Both the position numbers and the translations under genes were made by a program. The notes beneath the pieces were generated by a model, which was not told the origin of the DNA, did not search any database, and saw nothing but the letters and a program-made list of their open reading frames with translations. This document shows positions 13,172-21,257 of a DNA stretch of 23,261 nt, piece after piece. The number at the start of each line of letters is the position of its first letter. Position 1 is the stretch's first letter. Source of the DNA: JBCBKP01 sp038521625 (GTDB lineage: Bacteria > Planctomycetota > Phycisphaerae > Phycisphaerales > UBA1924); the NCBI GenBank assembly GCA_038521625.1, contig JBCBKP010000041.1, forward strand, positions 1-23,261, in the 5' to 3' direction.

Positions 13172-14313
13172 TCCCGCTCGATCGCGCCGAGCACGCGCCC
13201 CACGAAGCCGTCGATCGCGCCGCCCGCGATCCAGCGCGCGACGATCACGAGGTCGTTGTCGCGATCGACGTAGATCATGTTCGTGCCGCTGCCCAAGTGC
13301 ACGCCCGCGGACTCCGGCGCGCTCGGCATCCGCTCGCGCCCGGTGTTCACGAAGAAGTTCATGTAGCCCGGCAGTGGCCGGCCGTCGCCCTCGGCGTCGG
13401 TCTGCGTCTCCGCGAGATCGAAGAAACGCTCCGAGAGCAGCCGCTCGCCCTCCCACTCTCCGCGCCGCAGCAGGAACAGCCCGAAGCGCGCCTGGTCGTA
13501 GGCCGAGATGAACATCCCGCCGCCCCAGTGCCCGCCGCCCGATGGGACCTGGACCATCTGGCCGTCGAGCTCGATCCAGCTCGTCTCGTACCCGTGCCAG
13601 CGCCATGTCCGGCTCGCGCCGATCGGGTCCATGATCCGCTCGCGCAGCACCCGCTGGATCGGGCGCCGCCAGACGTGCGTCGCGGCGAGCGCGAGCGCGT
13701 TGACCCGAACGTCGTTGTAGTCGTAGACCGAGCCGGGCTCGTTCCGCGCCCGATCACGCCAGGCCCGAAGATCCCGCCCCGGGCGGTCCGCCCAGTCGGG
13801 CTTGCCGAACAGCGTGCCCTCCCAATCGCTGGTCTGCCGGAGCAGATGGTCCCATGTGACCCGCCGGTTGTGCTCGCTCTCGAACTCCGGGATGCCGAGC
13901 CGCTCGAAGACGGTCTCGTCCGGCGAATCGATCAGCCCGTCGTCCATCGCCAGCCCGACGACGGCCGAGAGGAACGTCTTGCTCACGCTGAACGTCATAT
14001 CGACTCGTCCGGGCTCGCCCCACTCCGCGACGATCGCGCCGCGCCGGACGATCACCCCGCTCATCTCGCCGCGCGGCTTCAGCGGCCCCACCGCCTCGTC
14101 GAACGGCTCTCGCCCGCGTGTCACCGCGTGCTCGGCGATCAGGTCGCGCGAGGCCCGGGTCTCGTTCTCGATCGCGAAGGCGATCGCTTCCCGCAGCTCC
14201 GCGCCATCGAAGCCCGCGTAGGCCGGCTCCATGCGGGCCCAGTCGCCCGGCTGGGCGGCGCATGGTCGAACGAGGAATACGATTGTGAGGAACGCGCAAA
14301 GAACTCGTGCCAC
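13168..14313 (-). CDS. Secreted serine hydrolase, beta-lactamase (class C/EstB) family
   Basis: 381 residues with a signal peptide (VLCAFLTIVFLVRPCAA). The catalytic SxxK is SVSK (109-112), followed by TFLSAVVGLAMDDGLID. YDYNDVRVN (197-205) supplies the Tyr/Asn motif. GGGHWGGGMFIS and the C-terminal GSGTNMIYVDRDNDLVIVARW fit the third active-site region. The family includes esterases, DD-peptidases and amidases as well as beta-lactamases, so the substrate cannot be read. Antibiotic resistance should not be assumed. The start is a GTG at 14313 with GGGAGG 5 bases upstream. It ends overlapping the small convergent gene by 4 bases and is divergent from the large secreted protein at 14424. Confidence 0.9.
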   Translation of the reverse strand: MARVLCAFLTIVFLVRPCAAQPGDWARMEPAYAGFDGAELREAIAFAIENETRASRDLIAEHAVTRGREPFDEAVGPLKPRGEMSGVIVRRGAIVAEWGEPGRVDMTFSVSKTFLSAVVGLAMDDGLIDSPDETVFERLGIPEFESEHNRRVTWDHLLRQTSDWEGTLFGKPDWADRPGRDLRAWRDRARNEPGSVYDYNDVRVNALALAATHVWRRPIQRVLRERIMDPIGASRTWRWHGYETSWIELDGQMVQVPSGGGHWGGGMFISAYDQARFGLFLLRRGEWEGERLLSERFFDLAETQTDAEGDGRPLPGYMNFFVNTGRERMPSAPESAGVHLGSGTNMIYVDRDNDLVIVARWIAGGAIDGFVGRVLGAIERD

Positions 14314-14394
14314 GGTGACCTCCCAGTTCCTACCCTACCGGACTTACGAAGCCCGGGATCCGGAAAGTTCGTGGGTGAGTTCGCCGCCGACTTG

Positions 14395-14400
14395 TACGCT
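14395..14400 (+). promoter_or_regulatory. Possible -10 box TACGCT for the large secreted protein
   Basis: TACGCT ends 23 bases before the ATG at 14424. A strong ribosome binding site (GAGGAGG, 14408-14414) lies between them, as expected for a leadered transcript. No clear -35 box is seen. Confidence 0.35.
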
Positions 14401-14423
14401 GCAAAGCGAGGAGGTCACTCGCT

Positions 14424-17330
14424 ATGCAGAATCGCCGCGCCGCCTGCGCCGCACTCTCCCTCGTCGCCGCGGTCGGGTCGCCCGTCTCGGCCCAGTGCAC
14501 CGCCGACGGCATCGTCAACACGTACGGGTGCCAGGCGGGTGAGCCGTGGACTTTTGGAAATTGCTGGTTCTTTACGCGCCCGCCGCTTGGTAACGAGACG
14601 GCCGCGATGGCGTCTGCCGGCACGGTGCCGCTCGCCGCCGCCGGAGCCTGCAGCGACCTCTCGCTATTCTCGGGCTCGAGGGTCGCGATCCTGCAGGGCG
14701 GGACGCTCAACATCTTCGGGGACTGCATCGCGCTCTCGCAGGGGGGCGTCGATCTGATGCCGGCGCCAGCAACGATGGGCTCGGCGACGATGATCATCAA
14801 TGGGGCCGCGACCGCTCTGACGGGCCCGCCCGTGTTCAGCGGCACCGCCGACGGCGTCTCACTGGCCGCCCGGACCGAGGCAACGCTCGCGGACGCGTCG
14901 CTCGTCGGCGGCGGGAGCCTGGTCATGTCCGGTCGCGTGTCCGTCGCCGGAACGGGGACCGTCGGGATCGGCATCACCAACAACGCGCAGCTCCCCGACG
15001 AGCCGCCGCTCGGGCGCGACTTCGGCGTCCTCGCGGACGTCTCCGGGCGGACGCTGTACGTCACCGGCGGCGGAACGAACAACGGCGCCCTCGAGGCGCG
15101 CGGCGGCGGCATCCTCTCCCTCGACGTCACCGGCTGGATCCAGGGCCCGACCGGCACGATCCGCGCGCGCGACGCCGGGAGCCTGGTTCTGATCAACACC
15201 GCGATCGCCGGGGGCACGATCGACGCGCGCACCGGGAGCGCCGTCAACATGACCGGGCCCGCGACTTACACCAACCTCTTGATCACGGGCGACGGCCAGC
15301 ACACGCTGATCGGCTCGCTGCTCGGCACGATCGACATCGCCCCGGAGTCGAGCCCCGTCGCGCCGGTCGGCTTGTTCGCGCCGGGCACGGTGATCAACAA
15401 CGACGGCCGGCTCACGCTGGGCGACGACACCGGCGACGACTCGCTGATCATCAACTTCCCGACCATCATCCAGGGAAGCGGCGAGCTCGTCCTCACGGCC
15501 GTGAGCGCCGCCAACCCGCAGGATTCCCAGATCATCCCGGTGATGGGCGGCGCGACGCAGGTGCGGCTGACGAACGGTACCGGGCACGACATCCGGGGCG
15601 CCGGCGACATCAACGTCCCGCTGATCAACGACGGCCGCGTGATCGCCAATGTCACGGACGTGCCGATCCAGATCGACTTTGTCTCCGTCGACAACGCCGG
15701 CACCATGCAGGCGAGCAACGGCGGCTTCTTCGATTTGGCCTTCAACACCATCGACCAGGCCGGCGGCGGGCGGATGCTCACGACGACCTCGCTCTCTGGC
15801 GGCCAGAGCCGGTTCCAGATCGAGCGTGACGTCGCCGTCCTCGGCGGGCAGATCGCCGGCGACGTCGTCGTCACGAGCTTCCGGAACCGGTTCGAGAACG
15901 TCCGCCTCGGCGACACGACCGGCCCCAACGCCGACGCGCTCGTCGAGGTCCTCCCCGGCGCCGACCTGCAGCTGATCGGGACCATCGAGAACTTTGGGAC
16001 GCTCGCCGTTAACCCGAACGCGAGCGCGGGGCAGGCGATCCTGTCCGGCCCGTCCTTCGGCGCCGTCGCGACCGTGCTGGGCGACGGCGAGATCGTGCTC
16101 AGCGCCGAATCGGATGCCAACCTCGCCTCCGCCACGATGGGATCGGGCTTCTTCATCGGCCCGGACCAGACCCTTCGGGGGACCGGGCAGGTCGCCGGGA
16201 CGCTGCTCGCCGTGGACGGCACGGTGAACGCCGACGTGCCGGGCCGGACCCTCGAGCTCGGTGCGGTCGAATCTCGCGCCGGCGCCGTCGTCGGCTCGAC
16301 GGGCGGCGGCACGCTCCGGATCCTCGGACGCGTCACGGGCGACGGAGGCGTGACCGCGTTCGACGCCAGCCGCGTCGAGATCGGCGAGTTCGGCGACGTC
16401 GAGGCCACGACGCTGCGTGGCGCCGGCACCGGCGTTGTCGCCTTCATCGACACGCCCGCGGGCGGCCCGCCGCTGCTGCGCAACGGCGTCGTCTTGGAGG
16501 GCAACGCCGAGATCGCCAGCGGCGTCACGCTCGACAGCTTCGCCGACACGATCGTGAACAACGGCGTCCTGACCATCGGCGACCGTTCGGCGGCGATGAA
16601 CGCGGGGCTGCGCCTCCGCAACGGCAGCGTCCGCAGCATCTCGGGAACCGGCACGCTGCTGCTCAACGCCGCCGATCCGGCGAACCTCGCCGAATCGCAG
16701 CTCGTCAGCCTGAACCTCACGGAGCTCCGCAACGAGGCGGGCCACACGATCGCGGGACGCGGCCTGATCCGGCGCGAGTCCAACGGCACGCGCTTCGCCA
16801 ACGAGGGCACGATCGCCCCCGGCGGCGTGGGCGGCGACGAGACCGCGGTGATCTTCGTCAGCAACATCACCACCGAACTGCGGGCGGGCGGCGCCCTCGA
16901 GCTCGACATCGCCGGCCCGCTGCCGGAGACCGGGCACGACCAGCTCGGCAGCGACCGCAAGATCCTGCTCGGGGGCGACGCGGTGCTGCGGTTCGCCCCG
17001 GGCTTCACGCCGAGTGCCGGCGACTCCTTCGACGTCGTGATCGCGCCGGGCAATGGCATCTTCGACGACATCACCGGCACGTTCGACCGCTACGAGGTTC
17101 GCGGGCTCACAGGCGGGCTCGGCGCCGTGCTCCGCTACAGCCCCTCCGCTGTCACGGCGGTCGTTCTCGACGTCGACCTGAACGACGACGGCGCGGCCAA
17201 CATCTTCGACTTCATCGAGTTCATGCGCCGCTTCGATCTCGACGATTCCTCGACCGACATCGACGGCGTCGCCGGCCTCACCTCGGGCGATGTCCGCGCC
17301 TTCATCCAGGCGTTGCCGCTCCCGCTCTGA
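14424..17330 (+). CDS. Large secreted beta-rich protein with C-terminal dockerin-like pair
   Basis: 968 residues. A signal peptide (LSLVAAVGSPVSA, cleavage near 23) is followed by about 880 residues rich in Gly, Asn, Asp, Val and Thr. Recurring short strands such as NNDGRLTLGDD, NDGRVIANV, NNGVLTIGD and NEGTIAPGG look like a beta-helix or autotransporter-passenger stem. The C-terminus has a dockerin/EF-hand-like loop, DLNDDGAANIFDFIEFMRRF, and a second Asp-rich segment, DIDGVAGLTSGDVRAFIQAL. This arrangement is frequent in secreted planctomycete proteins and may anchor or sort them. No catalytic motif is visible, so a structural, adhesive or polysaccharide-binding role is a guess. Cysteines occur only near the N-terminus. 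GAGGAGG lies 9 bases before the ATG. It is convergent with the next gene. Confidence 0.88.
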   Translation: MQNRRAACAALSLVAAVGSPVSAQCTADGIVNTYGCQAGEPWTFGNCWFFTRPPLGNETAAMASAGTVPLAAAGACSDLSLFSGSRVAILQGGTLNIFGDCIALSQGGVDLMPAPATMGSATMIINGAATALTGPPVFSGTADGVSLAARTEATLADASLVGGGSLVMSGRVSVAGTGTVGIGITNNAQLPDEPPLGRDFGVLADVSGRTLYVTGGGTNNGALEARGGGILSLDVTGWIQGPTGTIRARDAGSLVLINTAIAGGTIDARTGSAVNMTGPATYTNLLITGDGQHTLIGSLLGTIDIAPESSPVAPVGLFAPGTVINNDGRLTLGDDTGDDSLIINFPTIIQGSGELVLTAVSAANPQDSQIIPVMGGATQVRLTNGTGHDIRGAGDINVPLINDGRVIANVTDVPIQIDFVSVDNAGTMQASNGGFFDLAFNTIDQAGGGRMLTTTSLSGGQSRFQIERDVAVLGGQIAGDVVVTSFRNRFENVRLGDTTGPNADALVEVLPGADLQLIGTIENFGTLAVNPNASAGQAILSGPSFGAVATVLGDGEIVLSAESDANLASATMGSGFFIGPDQTLRGTGQVAGTLLAVDGTVNADVPGRTLELGAVESRAGAVVGSTGGGTLRILGRVTGDGGVTAFDASRVEIGEFGDVEATTLRGAGTGVVAFIDTPAGGPPLLRNGVVLEGNAEIASGVTLDSFADTIVNNGVLTIGDRSAAMNAGLRLRNGSVRSISGTGTLLLNAADPANLAESQLVSLNLTELRNEAGHTIAGRGLIRRESNGTRFANEGTIAPGGVGGDETAVIFVSNITTELRAGGALELDIAGPLPETGHDQLGSDRKILLGGDAVLRFAPGFTPSAGDSFDVVIAPGNGIFDDITGTFDRYEVRGLTGGLGAVLRYSPSAVTAVVLDVDLNDDGAANIFDFIEFMRRFDLDDSSTDIDGVAGLTSGDVRAFIQALPLPL

Positions 17331-17347
17331 TGACAAGTCCGCCCCGG

Positions 17348-18148
17348 CTACCGATCCAGCGTGAACGTGAACGACCCGACGAGCGGTCGGCCGGAGGCGG
17401 CGAGATTCCGGACCTCGATGTTCCAGGCCTCGGTGCCGACGAACCGGATCACGATCTGGCGCCGGACACCGTCGACGCTCACGCGCTCCTCGTCCAGCGT
17501 GAAGACCGTGCGGTCGCTCGACGAGCGCCCCACGAAGCGTGAGGGCGACGGCGCGTTGTCGAACCGGCTCTCGAGCGTCACCCCGCGACCGGGCTCGGAG
17601 CCGAGCAGCAGCGTGCCCATCGAGGTCTCGTCGCTCCCGTTCTCGACCTCGGCGGTCACGTCGAGGTTGATGTAGTACGACCGAAAGACCGATCCGACGG
17701 CGGTGCCGCTGACCGTCGTTCGCTCGCCGCTGATTAGCTCGGACCAGCCGACCATGGTCCACCGGCCCTCGAGCCGGCCCAGCGCGACCCGGTCGCGGTC
17801 GGCGTCGGTCATGTCCGTCGGCGCCGTGTACTCCTGCTGCCGGCTCGGACGCTCGCGGGCGTCCGCACGCTCTTGCTCGAACCGCACCTGCTCGGCCGCC
17901 TCCCGCTCGTTCGCCCGACGGTTCTGGTCACCGATAACGGCCCCGCCGGCGGCGCCCGCGATCGCGCCGATCGCGGCGCCCGCGCCCGCGTTCCCGCTGA
18001 GCGAGCCGATCGCGAGGCCCGAGAGCGCCCCCACGCCGCCGCCGGTCAACGCCCCCTGCCCCGCGTTCTCGCAGCCGATCGACCCGAGCAGGATCGCCGT
18101 GGGCGCGGCGGCTGTGACCAGAACACTCCGAACGCTGTGACCGGCCAT
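17348..18148 (-). CDS. Glycine-zipper lipoprotein
   Basis: 266 residues. A lipoprotein-like signal ends at Cys26 (GSIGC, a loose lipobox). A glycine-zipper segment follows (about 33-73, such as GVGALSGLAIGSLSG and GAAIGAIAGAAGGAVIG), which can pack into or across a membrane. Next is a charged helical stretch (RRANEREAAEQVRFEQERAD). The C-terminal half begins RLEGRWTMVGW and runs through beta-strands to the end (VGSFTFTLDR), like a lipocalin-type or DUF1579-like domain that I cannot place firmly. It probably acts in the cell envelope. The ATG at 18148 has GGGAGG 5 bases upstream. It is convergent with the large secreted protein (17-base gap). Confidence 0.85.
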   Translation of the reverse strand: MAGHSVRSVLVTAAAPTAILLGSIGCENAGQGALTGGGVGALSGLAIGSLSGNAGAGAAIGAIAGAAGGAVIGDQNRRANEREAAEQVRFEQERADARERPSRQQEYTAPTDMTDADRDRVALGRLEGRWTMVGWSELISGERTTVSGTAVGSVFRSYYINLDVTAEVENGSDETSMGTLLLGSEPGRGVTLESRFDNAPSPSRFVGRSSSDRTVFTLDEERVSVDGVRRQIVIRFVGTEAWNIEVRNLAASGRPLVGSFTFTLDR

Positions 18149-18173
18149 CGCTGCCTCCCGTGTCGGGTGCCTC

Positions 18174-18560
18174 TCAACGCCGCGTGCCGGTGGCGCACGG
18201 TCGCTGGAGAACAGAATACCCCGCGCAGCGACCGCGCGCCAGGGCCGACAACGAGGCCGCGCGGTGGTCCGTCCGGTCGTCTGTGATCAGCGCCGGCGGC
18301 GCGCCAGACTCGGTCGTCATCTCCATGATGTTGATCGGCGCCCAACCGAGGAAGCTCGAACTGTCTCCGCCCGGGAACGTCGCCGTCCCGGTCGGGACCG
18401 GCCCGAAGACCGCCGAAAACTGGTTCTCCGGCGTGAACAGGAAGCCCTGGGTCTCGAGCGGGTTCACATCGCTGACATTCAGGATGTCGACGGTGATGCC
18501 CTCGAAGTCGATCACCTGCGCGCTGGCCACGCTCCCCGCGACCGCGACGATCACTGCCAT
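18174..18560 (-). pseudogene. Probable 3'-truncated secreted-protein gene (PEP-CTERM-like N-terminal part)
   Basis: From an ATG at 18560 (AAGGA 8 bases upstream) the frame codes a signal peptide (VIVAVAGSVASA) and a domain that looks genuine to about residue 90. It contains VIDFEGITVDILN, TQGFLFTPENQF, SSSFLGWAPINIMEMTTESG and APPAL. This resembles the start of secreted PEP-CTERM-type proteins, which normally continue through more strands to a sorting tail. Here the last 35 or so residues are Arg/Ala-rich, with no strand pattern and no anchor, and the other two frames show no continuation. I read it as a gene that lost its 3' half, though a short functional protein cannot be excluded. Confidence 0.5.
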
Positions 18561-18661
18561 TCCCTGAATCCTTGCCGGTCGCCATGCATGCGAGAACCGC
18601 CAGGATCGCTCACTCGGCTTCGCGAGATTAGTGCGCCCCACACTCCCGGCCGGGCCCGGAG

Positions 18662-19162
18662 TTACGGAACGCAGCGCACGACCGTCGCGACGACTTCGAC
18701 CGAGGCGCCCGCCGGGTTGACCAGACGCAGCTGATCAAAGTTTGCGCCGAGCTCGACCACCGTCGTCTCGCCGTTGAACACGGAGACGTGTGCAATCGTG
18801 ACGAACGAGGACACGGACACACGCGACCGGAGTTCGAACCGCGTCGGGCTGCCGTTCGGGCTATTGCGCGAGTTGCTCAGCAGCAGCCGCTTCACGCCCG
18901 ACGGCTGGCTCAGCAGATCGACGAGCCCGCCCTCGTCGGGGACCTGGTAGCTCGTCGTCGTGACGGTGCCCTCGCACGCGCAGCACGATCCGCCGGCACC
19001 GCCCAGCCCCTCGAGCACGGCATCGAGCTTCGACTCCAGGTCATTGAGCGTCGGGCCGCTCTCGCCGATCTCGCCCCTCGGCGGCGTGACGGGGCCGAGC
19101 CCGAGCACGACGACGAGGAGCATCGCACCGAGCGCGGACACAATCATTGCGATGGGACGCAT
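18662..19162 (-). CDS. Membrane-anchored or secreted hypothetical protein
   Basis: 166 residues, no family recognised. A hydrophobic N-terminal segment (MIVSALGAMLLVVVLGLG, about 6-23) is an anchor or uncleaved signal. It is followed by a short helix (LNDLESKLDAVLEGL), a CCAC cluster (SCCACEG) and a beta-rich domain with RLLLSNSRNSPNG, RFELRSRVSVSSFVTIAHVS and VVELGANFDQLRLVNPAG. A role outside the cytoplasm is inferred from the anchor. The start is decided by the ribosome binding site: AAGGAG lies 6 bases before the ATG at 19162, and that motif overlaps codons 2-3 of a possible upstream ATG at 19177. It is divergent from the rsb operon, with 149 bases between starts. Confidence 0.75.
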   Translation of the reverse strand: MRPIAMIVSALGAMLLVVVLGLGPVTPPRGEIGESGPTLNDLESKLDAVLEGLGGAGGSCCACEGTVTTTSYQVPDEGGLVDLLSQPSGVKRLLLSNSRNSPNGSPTRFELRSRVSVSSFVTIAHVSVFNGETTVVELGANFDQLRLVNPAGASVEVVATVVRCVP

Positions 19163-19168
19163 GCGGTT

Positions 19169-19174
19169 CTCCTT
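19169..19174 (-). promoter_or_regulatory. Strong ribosome binding site fixing the start at 19162
   Basis: AAGGAG on the minus strand, 6 bases before the ATG. It rules against the ATG 15 bases further upstream. Confidence 0.8.
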
Positions 19175-19178
19175 CATG

Positions 19179-19208
19179 GAGACAGCCTACAGACCCTCGC
19201 GGTACGCT
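19179..19208 (+). promoter_or_regulatory. Candidate promoter of the rsb operon
   Basis: GAGACA (19179-19184), 18 bases, then TACGCT (19203-19208). The -10 has the same sequence as the elements before the genes at 9460, 10780 and 14424. It implies a leader of about 95 bases before rsbR. The -35 match is moderate (4 of 6). Confidence 0.35.
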
Positions 19209-19311
19209 CGGGCCGGGACAGCGAGCGGCACGGAGACCCGCCGGGGGCCCGGGACCACCGACCCGAAGACAGTTTCGAGCGGCGGCCGCCCGCCCCAGAA
19301 AGACGATCAGC

Positions 19312-20469
19312 ATGGCGAAGAAGTCACCGGCACCCACCTCACAGTCCGAGCTCTCGGCGCTCTACGACGCGCTCGACCGGGTCCAGGCGATCATCGAGTT
19401 CAACCTCGACGGCACGGTGGTCCGCGCCAACGAGAACTTCCTCCAGATCTTCGGCTACGGCCTCGACGAGATCGTGGGCAAGCACCATCGCATATTCTGC
19501 GACCCCGATTATGCCGCGTCGCCCGAGTACGCCGAGCTCTGGCAAGACCTCGGCGCGGGTCACCCCCGCGAGGCGGAGTTCAAGCGGCTCACGAAGAACG
19601 GCGCCGAGGTCTGGCTCCAGGCCTCCTACAACCCCGTGCTCGGGGACGACGGCAAAGCGACGAAGGTCGTGAAGTTCGCCACCGACGTGACCGCCGCCAA
19701 GCAGCAGACCGCCGAGTACGAGGGCATGGTGGCCGCGATCGACCGCGTCCAGGCGGTCGTCGAGTTCGAGCTCGACGGGACCGTCATCCGTGCCAACGAC
19801 AACTTCCTCGAGATCTTCGGCTACACCCTCGACGAGGTCGCCGGCAAGCACCACCGGATCTTCTGCGACCCCGCCTACGCCCAGTCGCCGGCGTACCTGG
19901 AACTCTGGCGGGCGCTCGGAAAGGGCAGCTTCAAGGCCGGCGAGTTCCGCCGGATGCACAAGAACGGGACCGAGATCTGGCTCCAGGCCTCGTACAACCC
20001 CATCTTCGACGCCGACGGCAGGCCCCGCAAGGTCGTCAAGTTCGCCTCCGACATCACGGCGCAGGTCGAGGCCCGCTCCCTGGCCATGCTCGAGATGTCG
20101 ACACCCGTCACCGAGGTGTGGGAGGACGTGCTCATGCTGCCCATCGTCGGCATGATCGACTCGAAGCGGGCGCAGGACATCATGGCCGCCGTCCTCACCA
20201 AGATAGGCGAGACCCACGCCCGCTCGATGATCCTCGACATCGGCGGCGTCGCCGTCATGGACACCGCCGTCGCCAACCACCTCATCAAGATCTCCAAGGC
20301 CTCGCAGCTCATGGGCTCGGTCTGCATCATCTCCGGCCTTTCCCCGGCGATCGCGCAGACGATGATCGAGCTCGGCATCAACGTCGGGGACGTCCGCACC
20401 ACCGCGACGCTCCGCGACGCGCTCGCCGTCGCTCTCAAGGACGTCGGCGTGCAGATCACCAAGTCATGA
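19312..20469 (+). CDS. rsbR: Stressosome sensor-scaffold protein, PAS-PAS-STAS (RsbR-like)
   Basis: 385 residues. Two PAS domains (about 22-128 and 144-250) are gap-free duplicates, each with GKHHRIFCDP and WLQASYNP. They are followed by a STAS domain (about 262-380) with LDIGGVAVMDTAVANHLIKI and SPAIAQTMIELGI. This STAS pattern is that of RsbR proteins, which form the stressosome shell with RsbS. In RsbR the N-terminal turret is usually non-heme globin; here PAS domains would be the sensors. Thr318 and Thr350 sit where RsbR is phosphorylated by RsbT, judged from memory of the family. The ATG at 19312 is chosen because homology starts right after it; the upstream extension (to 19147) is Arg/Pro-rich. 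There is no good Shine-Dalgarno sequence. The stop overlaps the rsbS start by 4 bases (ATGA). Confidence 0.92.
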   Translation: MAKKSPAPTSQSELSALYDALDRVQAIIEFNLDGTVVRANENFLQIFGYGLDEIVGKHHRIFCDPDYAASPEYAELWQDLGAGHPREAEFKRLTKNGAEVWLQASYNPVLGDDGKATKVVKFATDVTAAKQQTAEYEGMVAAIDRVQAVVEFELDGTVIRANDNFLEIFGYTLDEVAGKHHRIFCDPAYAQSPAYLELWRALGKGSFKAGEFRRMHKNGTEIWLQASYNPIFDADGRPRKVVKFASDITAQVEARSLAMLEMSTPVTEVWEDVLMLPIVGMIDSKRAQDIMAAVLTKIGETHARSMILDIGGVAVMDTAVANHLIKISKASQLMGSVCIISGLSPAIAQTMIELGINVGDVRTTATLRDALAVALKDVGVQITKS

Positions 20470-20858
20470 CGCCGGCCATCGTGCACACCGACGTCGAACG
20501 CGTCCCGCTGCAGGTCGTCCGCGGCTGCGTCATCGCGTCGGTCCAGATCGAGCTCGGCGACGAGATCCTCCGCGTGTTCCAGCAGGACCTGCTCGAGGAG
20601 CTCCGCCGGACTCGCGCCCGGGCCGTCATCCTCGACCTCTCCGGCGTGGAGATCCTGGACACCAGCGATTACCGCTCGATCCACCGCACACTCCGCATGA
20701 GCCGGCTCATGGGCGCCGAGCCGATCATCGTCGGCCTCCGGGCCGGCATCGCCGCGTCGCTGGCCGAGCTCGGCGCCGAGCTCGACGAAGTCCGGGCCTT
20801 CGGCAGCCTCGCCCAGGCCATCGACCTCGTCGACCGTCGCGCCGAGACGAGGGGCTAG
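20466..20858 (+). CDS. rsbS: Stressosome STAS-only protein (RsbS-like)
   Basis: 130 residues, a single STAS domain. VPLQVVRGCVIASVQIELGD (13-32) is the typical first strand pair. AVILDLSGVEILDTSDYRSI (53-72) carries the phospho-acceptor site, and IIVGLRAGIAASLAELG follows. In Bacillus RsbS the acceptor is a Ser after Asp. Here Asp65 is followed by Thr66 and Ser67, so the acceptor may be Thr66. RsbS forms the stressosome core with RsbR and holds RsbT until phosphorylated. The start overlaps the rsbR stop (ATGA), which implies coupled translation. The gene order R-S-T supports the call over a generic anti-anti-sigma factor. Confidence 0.9.
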   Translation: MTPAIVHTDVERVPLQVVRGCVIASVQIELGDEILRVFQQDLLEELRRTRARAVILDLSGVEILDTSDYRSIHRTLRMSRLMGAEPIIVGLRAGIAASLAELGAELDEVRAFGSLAQAIDLVDRRAETRG

Positions 20859-20861
20859 CCG

Positions 20862-21257
20862 TTGGAGTACCGCGTCCCGATCAACGCCGAGCACGACGTG
20901 ACACGCGCGGTCCTCCAGACCAAGCGCTGCGCCGCCGCCGCCGGCTTCGACGACGCGGCCGCCTCCATGCTCGCGACCGTCGCCTCGGAGCTGGCCCGCA
21001 ACATCGTGAAGTACGCCCGGACGGGCGAGGTCGTCGTGTCGGTCCTCGACGAGGCCGACGGCCCCGGCGTGCAGATCGTCGCCGCCGACCAGGGCCCCGG
21101 GATCGAGGACGTCGAGCAAGCCATGCAGGAGAGCTACAGCTCCGGGGGCACCCTCGGCCTCGGGCTCCCCGGCGTGAAGCGCATGGTCGACGACATGCGC
21201 ATCGATACCGCCCCCGGCCACGGCACGACCGTGACGGTCCGAAAGATCCTCCCGTGA
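20862..21257 (+). CDS. rsbT: Switch serine/threonine kinase of the stressosome (RsbT-like)
   Basis: 131 residues, a GHKL-type ATPase domain. The N box is ELARNIVKYA (Glu43, Asn47), the G1 box DQGPGI (76-81) and the ATP-lid/G2 region GTLGLGLPGVKRMVDD (96-111). The GLPG after the lid is typical of RsbT rather than RsbW. RsbT phosphorylates RsbR and RsbS, then leaves to activate the RsbU phosphatase. The start is a TTG at 20862, three bases after the rsbS stop, with ACGAGGGG upstream. All nucleotide-binding residues I can check are present, so it should be active. It overlaps the next start by 4 bases (GTGA). Confidence 0.93.
   Translation: MEYRVPINAEHDVTRAVLQTKRCAAAAGFDDAAASMLATVASELARNIVKYARTGEVVVSVLDEADGPGVQIVAADQGPGIEDVEQAMQESYSSGGTLGLGLPGVKRMVDDMRIDTAPGHGTTVTVRKILP

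Noticed and set aside
13168..14313. The beta-lactamase-family gene as an antibiotic resistance gene
   Set aside because: The family is mostly esterases and peptidases. The motifs fit the broad class C/EstB group and there is no mobile context.
14859..17762. A 967-codon open frame antisense to the large secreted protein
   Set aside because: The product is Arg/Asp/Gly-rich with no domain or signal peptide. The plus-strand gene has a signal peptide, ribosome binding site and dockerin-like end. Long antisense frames are expected at this GC content.
18649..18660. GC palindrome CCGGGCCCGG after the 18662-19162 gene as a terminator
   Set aside because: It is short, with no loop and no T tract; such palindromes are frequent at this base composition.
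18960..20465. A long plus-strand frame leading into rsbS, as if rsbS were the end of a 632-residue protein
   Set aside because: The upstream part is Arg/His-rich and overlaps the well-supported rsbR. The STAS domain begins just after the ATG at 20466, which overlaps the rsbR stop.
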